A model generated the notes under the pieces. It made no database searches, was not told the origin of the DNA, and saw only the letters and a list, made by a program, of their open reading frames with translations. From Caenorhabditis remanei (taxonomy: Eukaryota; Nematoda; Chromadorea; Rhabditida; Rhabditidae), in assembly GCF_010183535.1 (NCBI RefSeq), contig NC_071328.1:3100001-3164000 (forward strand): 64,000 bases of DNA, written 5' to 3'. A program made the position numbers and the translations under genes. Below, piece after piece: positions 56,501 through 63,307 of this stretch; positions within the stretch are counted from its first letter, which is position 1, and each line of letters starts with the position of its first letter.

Positions 56501-59500
56501 GCCATGTCATTTCAAAAGCACACATTCTGGAACCTGACGTTCTGAAACCGGGACGTTTGGAAACCTTGTCGTTTCGAAGTTAGAAATCAGACATGCTGAA
56601 ACCGAGACATTTCGAAACCTCGAAATTTTACTGGATTTGGGAACCAAGGATTCAGAGTTCAGGATTCAGATATCTGAATCCTGAATCCTGAATTCTGGCT
56701 CCAAATTCCTGATTCCAAAATTCAAATTTCTAGTTGTCTGGCGCTCCTTTGACGCATTTTTTGTCATGAAAAAATGTTTGAAAAATCTCTAGAAAAATCA
56801 GATTTCTGAATATCATGGATTCCATAGATTCTCAAAACGCGTCAACGGCACGCCAGGAGAAAAGTGGCTGGCGTACCTAAGGCGCGTTTTTAGTAGTTTT
56901 GGTTCAGAGTGATAAAACTAGACATTTCGAAACCGATTTTCTTTAAAATTCTATAATTTTTACTTAAAAATCTTGAAATTTCACAATTTTTCAAGTCAAA
57001 ATTGTCAGTTTCAACAGATTTGAAGTGGGAAAATCGATTTTAGAAGTTTTTCTCATCAGAGCGCGATTTCTCACTCTCAAAATTCAAGTTACTGTATTCA
57101 ACATCCGATTTTCAGTGACGGAGCCCGCCGTGTGCTCATCAAGCTCTCTCGATCTGGAAATTGTTCGAGTATGGAGGATTGGACGTCACTTCGAGACGAT
57201 GTCTACGATATGGCAAATGGAATATACGGAGATCTTGTGACGACTGAAGAGGCACTTGAATTGGTTGCCGGAGAGATTTTGGAAGACGAACGGATAGGAA
57301 GTCATCCGGAACTCATGGAACTCGTACTTACACTCAATCCACGAGCAGAACATCAAGATCCGAAGAAATTGAGTGTGGCGAAGAGTGCTGAGGTGGGGAA
57401 ATGAGAGTTTTGAGCGTTTTTAGGCGTGAAAATCAATAAAATTAACCTAAAATTCGGCCAGAAGAGTGATTACAGTAATCTGAGAATATTTTAATTAAAA
57501 AAAAGCGAGACCCTAATTGATCAGAATATAGGCTTGTGGGTACTTTTCTGAAAGCTCTTGACTTGCTAATTTTGAATATTATATTTTCATTTTGTAATTT
57601 CAAAAATTTTCAGCATGAATTTCAGATTTTAGTTTTTTAAAAATCATTTTGACACTTTTTTTTGGCTGTTTTCGACCAGTTTTTTCCAATTTTACCAAAA
57701 TTTTCGAAATCAGCATGTCCAGATTTATTTAGACTGTAATTTCCAGAAAATTTGACAATTTTTTTTATATATAACTTTCTGGTCCGTGCTGGTCGAACTT
57801 TTTTTTTCAAAATTTAAATTCAGGTCTTTGAGTATCTACACAGGATTTCCTATATTTTTCTACACTTTTTTTAAATTAAAATATTCTCAGATTACTGTAA
57901 TCTCTTCTGGCCGAGTTTAAAAAAATGGTTCTCAATTTTCGGTTAATTTTAATGATTTTTACGCTCAAAAAAGGTTAATGTTGTGGCCTAGAAAATCTGA
58001 TTTGGAAAAACTAGTCCCTCAGAGCACTCTGGAGCAGAGTTGCATGGAAATGAATTTCCTTATCCGGAAGTCGGAAGTCGAAAGTGGAAAAACGCCCGGA
58101 ACTTTTCTGAAATTCCACCGTTATGGAATGACGGAAGTCGGAAATAAAATTCCTTATCCGGAAGTCGGAAGTCGAAAGTGATTTTTATTATCCGGAAGTC
58201 GGAATGATAAAAATGTCAGGAAGTCGGAAGTCGGAATTCCATGCAACTCTGCTCTGGAGCTCTAAAAAAATTTTCTTCATAATTTTAAACATCATAAATT
58301 TTCACTTTCTCCCAGGTTCTGCTCTCAAAAAGTGATGAATTGATGTCAGAAGCCACTCAAAGAAGTGATCCACTCCTTGGGAAATCTCGTTTTTTCGCAG
58401 TCGCTGCCAGACCGATATCACCGAAGAAATCAAAAGAGAAATTGGATTGGTTGGATGCAATTGATGCGGCACTCGAATTGGGGTGTACCATGATGCCCAT
58501 TGCTATCAAGTGAGAATTCTCGAAATGCATGAAAATGACTCAAAATGTCGCCAAATTCTTATTTTAACCCAAAATTTGATTCCAAAAATGGGAAAATCGA
58601 ATTTTCAAAAAATTTTTGTCAAAATTAGTCGAAAATTCGAATTTTCTACAAAGAAATCAAAATATATACAAAAAATTCAAATTTTTGTACTGAAACCCCA
58701 TAAAATACGGGATTTTTTTGTCAAAAATTAAAAGTTTTTCCCAATTTTCCAGCCAAATATCTGGATTTTTGAAAAATATTCATATTTTATTCAAGAAAGG
58801 TTTGTTTCATGAGATTTTTTTCATTTTCCAGCAAACTTTGATTTTAACAACAAAAAATTTTGACCAAAAAACCGAAAAAATCTGAAAAAAAGATTTAAAG
58901 AAAACTGTCTGAAAAAATAAGAAACCTGTTTTTGAGTACAAAATTAGAAAAAATTCAGGAAAAATCGAAAAGCTCTATTTTTTTAACTTAATTTTTGAAA
59001 ATTTGAACAGAAGTTATCAAAAAATTTTTCGAACGTTTTTTTCAAAAACTATTGGCTCAGAACTGTTCATACAACTGCGCTCCACCGAAATGCCCTTGAA
59101 AAATGTATCTTTTTCTCTGCGTCTCTCAATTTCGCACACTATTTTCTCGCGGTTTCGTTAGAGCGCGGTTGCAAGACGCGTGCCAATTTACGAGTCGTGT
59201 AGCCTGCGTGGACAAGTCGAAGTGGGGATTTTGAAATTTTTTGGTATTTTGATTCCAAAAATACATTGAAAACAGAAAGTTCAGAAACATCGGAAAAATC
59301 TGAGAAATTCGAAATTTTTTATTGAAAAATTGACAAAAATTTTCCGAAAACGCTGAATACTGTCACAAATTCAAAATCCGCAATTAAACTTGTCCACGCG
59401 GAGTACACGGAAGAAAATCACTGTTCTTACAACTGCTTTTGGAGAAACCGTTAGAAAACGCGTCAACGGCACGCCAGGAGAAAGTGGCTGGCGTGCCTTA

Positions 59501-62500
59501 GGCGCGTTTTTAGTAGTTTTGGTTCAGAGTGATTCTCATTTCAACCCCGATTTTCTTTCAAATTCTATAATTTTTACTTAAAAATCTTGAAATTTCACAA
59601 ATTTTCAAGTCTAAATTGTCAGTTTCGACAGATTTAATGTAGAAAAATCGATTATTGTCGATTTCATCAGCTCGGTACAGTTCTTACAACTGCGCTCCAC
59701 CGAAATCCCCCTTGAAAAATGTCTCTTTTTCTCTGAGTCTCTCAATTTCTCATACTATTTTCTTGGGTTTCGGTAGAGCGCGGTTGTAAGAAGTGTGCCT
59801 CCAACCAAAAACCGTCCATTTCCAGACTCTCCGACCACGACACCCTGCTTCGCGACGTGGTCCGTCTGGGTTCAAACTACAAACAAGGCAAAAAGATTCT
59901 AAGTTTCGCGAAACAACTCAACATCGACACGCCCATCGCAACGGCTCTTTCATATTGCGCCCTGGCGGCTCTCCGATCGAACGACGCCGTCTATTTGAGT
60001 AAATACATTGGGGAAGTGATGAAAGCCAAAGGAGTTCCAGTCGTTCATCAATTATGTATGAAGATAATGGAGTCACCTCACGTGCCGACAGATATGGAAG
60101 ACGTCTACTCGTGTGCAATCAATAATTGCTCCGAGGAGAATCTTCTGGAGACAATCAACGCCATTTCGGGAAGTGAGAAACGACTGGATTCCGGGAGACG
60201 TGTCAGAGAATTCCGTTTAGAAGACGTGCCGATTTCAGAAGACGTTGTGGGGGATCCTATGTATACACCACTGAAATTATATAATCCAAAAAAAGAGGCC
60301 ACTGATGATGTCAGACAGAAATTGACCTACTTTGAGAGTTATGGAAAACGAGATACGGAAGTTTTTAAGCGGCTAATTGCACATGAATCGTCGACGATTG
60401 CTTTATGGTTTTCACTTTTTGAAAAGAAAAATTCTGGAGAAAATTCAGAATCTGGAGCCCAGGATTCTGAATCCCCCCAGGATTCATGGACCAAAAACGA
60501 CAAACTGAAACGATACGAGAGGGGACTCCGATTCTTCGAAAACCGTATCCCGCTACCGGTCCTTATCACGGCGCCAGCATCGTCTATAATAAAAGAGGCG
60601 AATCGAGGTGATGCGTCGATTACGGCGGTCGATAGGATTGAGGATTACGGTAGGTTTAGAACACGCTAGAAAAATTGGAAAAAATCGGTCGAGAACTGCC
60701 AAAAAAAGTGTAAAAATGGGAGAATAAATAACTAAAAATTGAAATTCATGCTGAAAATCTTTGTCGCCTAGAAATTACTAAAGGAAAATATAATATTCAG
60801 AATCAGTACGTCAAGAGCTTTCAGGAAAGTACCCACAAGCCTATATTCTGATCAATTAGGGTCTCGCCACGAAAACTACAGTAACCCAATTTTCGGAGGA
60901 TACTGTAGTTATCGCGTCGAGACCCTAATTGATCAGAATATAGGCTTGTGGGTACTTTTCTGAAAGCTTAAAACAAGCTGAATTTGAAAATGAGAGTTTC
61001 AGAGCAAAATTTAAATGTGGTGGCCTAGAAAACCAAAATTTTGAAAAAGTTAGGCCATCGAGTTTTTTTCAATTTTCCAAAATTTTAGTAATTTGGGAGC
61101 AAAAACTCGTTAAAAACCGCTTCGACTCCATTTTCAGCTTGGTGGCCTAGAAAACCCAAAAAGTTAGGCCACCGATTTTTTTTCCCAATTTTTGAAATTT
61201 CGGCTCCGGGACATTTCGCAGCTAGACGTTTCGCAGCCGAGACATTTCGCAGCCAGACGTTTCGCACCCAGACGTTTCGCAGCCAGACGTTTCGCAGCCG
61301 TGAGCTCCACAGCTTCAAGTGGACCGTTTTTTCAGTGATAACTTGACTTTTTCAGATAATTAATTGTTTGAGAAGTTATATAGAACATTTTTTGTGATTT
61401 TGAATAAGGGGACCACGAGAAATTTTGCCCAGAAAACCCACAAAAAAAAACTTTTGTTGAAAAATATGTAAAATTGGTTTTTTCTCGTAGAAATAGTGGT
61501 TTTTGTCATTTTCTGAAACTAAACTTTCTGTTTGTACGGCTAGTTCTACGAGAAAAACCAATTTTACATATTTTTCAACAAAAGTTTTTTTTGTGGGTTT
61601 TCTGGGCAAAATTTCTCGTGGTCCCCTTATTCAAAATCACAAAAAATGTTCTATATAACTTCTCAAACAATTAATTATCTGAAAAAGTCAAGTTATCACT
61701 GAAAAAACGGTCCACTTGAGGCTGTGGAGCTCACGGCTGCGAAACGTCTAGCTGCGAAATGTCTCGGCTGCGAAACGTCTGGCTGCGAAACGTCTGGCTG
61801 CGAAACGTCTAGCTGCGAAACGTCTGGCTGCGAAACGTCTGGGTGCGAAACGTCTGGCTGCGAAATGTCTCGGCTGCGAAATGTCTCGGCTGCGAAACGT
61901 CTGGGTGCGAAACGTCTGGCTGCGAAACGTCTAGCTGCGAAATGTCCCGGAGCCGAAATTTCAATAGTTTGTACTGTCCTTTTAACGGTTAAAACACGAT
62001 TTTTGTATGATGGCCTAGAAAACCAAAATTTTGAAAAAGTTAGGCCATCAAGCATTTTTTTTTACAAATTTCCATACTTGTCACGGGCCGGGCCGGGCCA
62101 AAATCAGGAAAAATCTCGGCCCGGCCCGTTTTGAAACATTTTTTCAAAACGTTTTTTGTTTTTCAACTTTTTTTTGGAAATTATTGGAAATTTTTTGAAC
62201 TTTTTTGAACTCTTTTGAAAAAAGTATAGTTTTCGAATAAACATTTAAAATTGAATCAAAATGTGAATATGTATGATAATTTAAGCATTTTTACTCTTTT
62301 TTTCGAAAAATTTCAAAAAAAATGGTAAGAATGGGTACCTATTTTTGAATCCGGGCCGACCGGGCCGGGCCGGGCCAAGAGAAATTTCGGCCCGGCCCAG
62401 GCCGGCCCGATTTTTGACAAGTCTGCAAATTTCAATATTTTGGCGTATTTTTAAGCTTAAAAGCGCAACACCTATTTCCAAACCGGTCAGACACGATTTT

Positions 62501-63307
62501 CAGCTTGGTGGCCTAGAAAACCCAAAGTTAGGCCATCGATTTTTTTTCCAATTTTTGAAAATTCAGATTGATTTTTAATTTTTTAGTCGAAAAAATAATC
62601 TTTTTTCAAAAAAAAATCAAATTTTGGTTCAAATTTTTGTAAATTTTGCAGGTTGCGACAAGAGTCGATTCATCGGAGACGCCCAATACCGTACCGAAAC
62701 AATCATCGGTCTCGCTGGCACAGAAAACGAGCAAATCTTCGCCGACGCGTTGGAACTCGCCTCGAAATACGGAATCGACGAGTGGCAATTGCATATGGCA
62801 TCACTCGAATACTTATTGGATCCATCTTATAATGTATCTCGAAACGATGTGAAAACAATTATGAAAAGTCGAAAACATTTATCGAAATTGCGCGGGAAAC
62901 CAGAAGAATTCCATTCGAGACTCCGAACAATGGTCCTGCCGACACTGGAGACAAATGAACAATTTCTCGCCTATACCTCACTTTTCGCTGAAAATGAGCC
63001 GGAGAAACGGGCGGCTGAAACTCTGAAAGAGATCGTTTCGAAGCGGAAGAATACGGAGGCGATTCGGATGTGGACTGATCTGAAATATCTCTCGTCGATT
63101 ATCAATACAATTCCAGATGGAAAACTCAGAACATTCATCCCCACTTTTCTTTTAATTCCAAGAATCGGTGTGAAAGCGTGTGAACTTTCCGCTGAGTTTC
63201 TGTTGGATGGTGATGAGACACGACCGCCTTCAAATCCGTTTATTGTTTTTCTTTTGATGAGAAGTAATGTTGAGGAGTTTTTGGATTTGGTCGCTAATAA
63301 GAAATCG
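41491..63307 (+). CDS. smgl-1: NBAS/SMGL-1 ortholog, 3' end beyond the window
   Basis: Twelve exons here: 41491-41567, 41619-41735, 43639-44013, 45942-46150, 46742-46947, 48159-48563, 49421-49804, 51172-52085, 57116-57392, 58316-58509, 59826-60649 and 62652-63307, 1546 codons, all phases matching. The last ends in frame at a GTGAGC donor, so the gene continues. The N-terminal third is beta-rich and propeller-like (MWSVQLDIGQTGSFIVLPQY, then LVTVATSGSLYLFEIPSLR); the rest is helical and matches the Sec39-type region of NBAS (ARELAETYETIDIDVVLKSE, then IRLLHHWRMLEVCRIKGD). NBAS with ZW10 and RINT1 forms the NRZ tether for Golgi-to-ER vesicles, and smgl-1 acts in nonsense-mediated decay. The fifth exon could start at 46733 (CCATAG acceptor), adding three residues. 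The 5-kb intron 52086-57115 hosts three antisense genes. Confidence 0.9.
41736..43638. other. smgl-1 intron 2, repeated GGGAGTTT/CGGAGTGCAGATGG blocks
   Basis: The block TATTGAAATTCGGAGTGCAG with GGTTTTGAAACTCCCGATTT occurs at 42671 and 43435, and inverted at 41900. Blocks related to TCAGCAAGATTTTCAG separate them. No coding frame. Confidence 0.6.
42075..42497. repeat. 420-bp foldback in smgl-1 intron 2
   Basis: GAAAATAATGTTTCTGGAGC is inverted at the right end (GCTCCAGAAACATTATTTTC), and AAAGACACGAAAACTTCAAA with its inverse forms the inner stem. Confidence 0.85.
44479..44509. repeat. TA microsatellite
   Basis: About 15 TA units. A second run is at 44812-44830. The two bracket a 330-bp palindrome. 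Confidence 0.9.
44838..45349. mobile_element. MITE family 1 split by a hAT-like MITE
   Basis: TATTAGCACGTCACGC at the left and TGTGCCGAGCTAATA at the right are its ends; the copy is interrupted after GTCAGAAC at 44966 and resumes with the duplicated GTCAGAAC at 45326. Confidence 0.92.
44967..45325. mobile_element. hAT-like GGGCC MITE nested in a MITE, TSD GTCAGAAC
   Basis: CAGACTTGCAAGATTCCGGG to CTCGTTGCAAGTCTG with long tandem GGCCC arrays in both arms and an AT-rich centre. GTCAGAAC (44959-44966 and 45326-45333) is an exact 8-bp duplication of target sequence belonging to the family 1 MITE, which proves insertion and sets its length. Confidence 0.95.
45540..45630. mobile_element. Right half of a GGGCC MITE
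   Basis: Two GGGCC arrays separated by TTGGAAATTCTCGTCAC and a TTGCAAGTATG end; the matching left terminus is absent. Confidence 0.65.
46985..47840. repeat. Multiple inverted copies of a TTCAGATTCAGCTCG module, smgl-1 intron 5
   Basis: TTTTCAGATTCAGCTCGTTT, GAGTATAATCACCGCTATAT and GACACGAAAAGTTCCGAA occur four or more times in alternating orientation, so the segment forms overlapping hairpins of 100-350 bp. Confidence 0.85.
47853..48060 (+). repeat. Minisatellite of about 20 bp in smgl-1 intron 5
   Basis: About ten units of ACGCTAAATTTTACGAAAAA with slight length variation. Confidence 0.9.
48778..49031. mobile_element. MITE family 2 in smgl-1 intron 6
   Basis: CTATTAGCAGCCCACC, ACAACTGCGCCCCACCGCAA, GGCGAGAGAGACGCAGAG and inverted partners to GGTGGACTGCTAATA. 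Confidence 0.87.
49048..49249. repeat. 200-bp foldback
   Basis: GCATATGCTAAAAATC with CTCAAAATGAGTTTTGGTGG and TTTTCCGCGCGG is inverted at the right. It abuts the family 2 MITE. Confidence 0.85.
49826..50930 (+). repeat. Array of about 100-bp units with GTGCGCTC / GAGCGC hairpins, smgl-1 intron 7
   Basis: About ten units: GGTTGAAAGTGCGCTCYAAT, a short spacer, GAGGTTCGATAGAGCGC, then TTGCTCTATTTTGAA. Each unit is a small hairpin. A family 1 MITE (50342-50489) interrupts the array. Confidence 0.9.
50342..50489. mobile_element. MITE family 1 inside the GAGCGC array
   Basis: TATTAGCACGGCACACTTC, TACAACCGCGCTCTACTG, GACTCAGAGAAAAAGAGACA core, TGGAGCGCAGTTGTAAG and CCGAGCTAATA: a full-length copy. 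Confidence 0.9.
52086..53030. other. Start of the 5-kb smgl-1 intron, no element recognised
   Basis: AT-rich with a loosely repeated 200-bp pattern (ACTGAATTTTGACGATTTAG with GAGCTGAAAAA and TTTTCTAACGTTTTCAC at about 52150, 52370, 52500, 52720 and 52895), suggesting old tandem duplication. One TAGAGCGCAC word at 52303. No gene. Confidence 0.5.
53073..53566 (-). CDS. Nested antisense gene A: small secreted nematode protein
   Basis: Exons 53566-53389, 53337-53186 and 53138-53073, 131 residues. It starts MRLPIFLLTLAVMATA, a signal peptide, then ATIYWKHPVKDANQEFEYQL with DALYIQDIDLYEKLV, a helix typical of small NTF2-like folds (weak similarity, inference only), SASKTADGGLIAVA and the end FKWELNAESPSGYKLMVC. 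Intron 2 (47 nt) is almost identical to that of its two neighbours. A TATAAAG box lies 43 nt upstream of the ATG. All three paralogs lie tandemly on the strand opposite to smgl-1 inside its intron, so each has its own promoter. This copy and B are closest (exon 1 almost identical). Function unknown. Confidence 0.78.
53609..53615 (-). promoter_or_regulatory. TATA box of nested gene A
   Basis: TATAAAG on the minus strand within CCCCTATAAAGCTCGG, a block conserved upstream of all three paralogs at the same distance. Confidence 0.6.
54061..54541 (-). CDS. Nested antisense gene B: small secreted nematode protein
   Basis: Exons 54541-54364, 54317-54175 and 54126-54061, 128 residues. Signal peptide MRLKILLLTLAVMATA, then the same WKHPVKDANQEFEYQL, DALYIQDIELYEKLV, SANKTADGDLIAIA and FKWELNAESPSGYKMVEC blocks as gene A. 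The first exon differs from A at only a few codons, while exon 2 is more diverged (GADAIISLYTTYKADYI against VAQAIIIKYVNSKAEYI), so the mature protein is changing in its middle. Same intron positions. Promoter block conserved upstream. Confidence 0.78.
54583..54589 (-). promoter_or_regulatory. TATA box of nested gene B
   Basis: TATAAAG in CCCCTATAAAGCTCGG, 42 nt upstream of the ATG. Further upstream the block GGTTTCCAGCGGGGGGAG is shared with gene A. Confidence 0.6.
54735..55308. repeat. Minisatellite GAAACCGAGACATTT between nested genes B and C
   Basis: About 30 irregular units of 16-20 bp (AACCGAGACATTTCGA, GAAACCGAGACGTTCTGA). It ends in TTGACAAGTATG, the right terminus of the GGGCC MITE family, though no left terminus is present. 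It fills the space between the promoter of B and the 3' side of C. Confidence 0.88.
55497..55981 (-). CDS. Nested antisense gene C: small secreted nematode protein
   Basis: Exons 55981-55783, 55734-55598 and 55550-55497, 129 residues. Signal peptide MRLPILLLTLAVMATA followed by seven extra residues (MMVPSTA) not in A or B, then ATIYWKHPVRDANQEVKYQL, DALNNKDIELFEKLV, YASKTAEGGLYAMGR and FKWELNAESPSGYKLVEC with a shorter end. The exon 1 donor has moved a few bases relative to A and B but the phase is kept. Most diverged of the three, so B and A probably arose by the latest duplication. Family not recognised with certainty; an NTF2-like fold is possible. Confidence 0.76.
56024..56030 (-). promoter_or_regulatory. 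TATA box of nested gene C
   Basis: TATAAAT in CCCCTATAAATCTCGG, 43 nt upstream of the ATG; same promoter block as in genes A and B. Confidence 0.6.
56185..56640. repeat. Second GAAACCGAGACATTT minisatellite, upstream of nested gene C
   Basis: Same 16-20 bp unit as at 54735-55308 (CGAAACCGAGACGTTTCGAA, AAACCGAGACATTTAG), about 25 units, at the equivalent position upstream of the paralog promoter. Hence it was probably duplicated together with the gene. Confidence 0.87.
56650..56735. repeat. Short perfect palindrome ATTCAGGATTCAGATATC
   Basis: ATTCAGGATTCAG and its exact inverse CTGAATCCTGAAT meet at GATATC (56670-56690), flanked by more ATTC-rich inverted sequence. Confidence 0.8.
57393..58025. 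other. smgl-1 intron 9, left part
   Basis: AT-rich. At 57509-57590 it carries half of the palindrome found at 60816-60967 (GAGACCCTAATTGATCAGAA, GGCTTGTGGGTACTTTTCTG). The intron ends are themselves inverted: CGGCCAGAAGAGTGATTACA at 57457 against TGTAATCTCTTCTGGCCG at 57897. No gene. Confidence 0.6.
58026..58262. repeat. Inverted-repeat element with CCGGAAGTCGGAAGTCG units
   Basis: CTGGAGCAGAGTTGCATGGA at the left is inverted at the right (TCCATGCAACTCTGCTCTGG). Inside are five or more TCCGGAAGTCGGAAG units. MITE-like; no TSD clear. Confidence 0.75.
59045..59190. mobile_element. MITE family 1 in smgl-1 intron 10
   Basis: ATTGGCTCAGAACTG, ACAACTGCGCTCCACCG, TTTCTCTGCGTCTCTCAATT core, CGTTAGAGCGCGGTTGC and the GCGTGCCAAT end. 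Slightly diverged. Confidence 0.83.
59196..59410. repeat. Foldback with GTGGACAAGT / ACTTGTCCAC arms
   Basis: GTGTAGCCTGCGTGGACAAG pairs with CTTGTCCACGCGGAGTACAC. The right arm and following bases (59310-59423) recur almost unchanged at 63870-63985. A related ACGTGGACAAGT is at 50948. Confidence 0.8.
59670..59803. mobile_element. MITE family 1 directly before an smgl-1 exon
   Basis: AGCTCGGTACAGTTC, TTACAACTGCGCTCCACCG, TCTCTGAGTCTCTCAATTTC core, TCGGTAGAGCGCGGTTGTAAG. It ends about 22 bp before the exon at 59826, leaving only the short polypyrimidine/acceptor region of host intron. Confidence 0.87.
60816..60967. repeat. 150-bp palindrome in smgl-1 intron 11
   Basis: AGCTTTCAGGAAAGTACCCA with ATTCTGATCAATTAGGGTCT is inverted at the right. 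Halves or parts recur at 57509 and 63768 (GGTCTCGCCACGAAAACTA). Confidence 0.85.
61193..61963. repeat. 770-bp foldback with GCTGCGAAACGTCTG arrays, smgl-1 intron 11
   Basis: TGAAATTTCGGCTCCGGGAC pairs with GTCCCGGAGCCGAAATTTCA. The outer arms are tandem 15-16 bp units (GCTGCGAAACGTCTG, GCTGCGAAATGTCTCG), about 7 on the left and 16 on the right. The inner arms (GTGAGCTCCACAGC, GGACCGTTTTTTCAGTGATA, CGTGGTCCCCTTATTC in both orientations) are near identical, with a central loop of about 60 bp. Confidence 0.9.
62073..62425. mobile_element. hAT-like GGGCC MITE, TSD CAAATTTC
   Basis: CATACTTGTCACGGGCCGGG to TTTTTGACAAGTCTG, GGGCC blocks in both arms, AT-rich centre. CAAATTTC flanks both sides (62065-62072 and 62426-62433). 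Confidence 0.92.

Noticed and set aside
61725..61950. GCTGCGAAACGTCTG array as CRISPR-like or coding repeat
   Set aside because: Unit length 15-16 bp without spacers, mirrored in a foldback; the open frame (136 codons) is a by-product of a unit length divisible by three.
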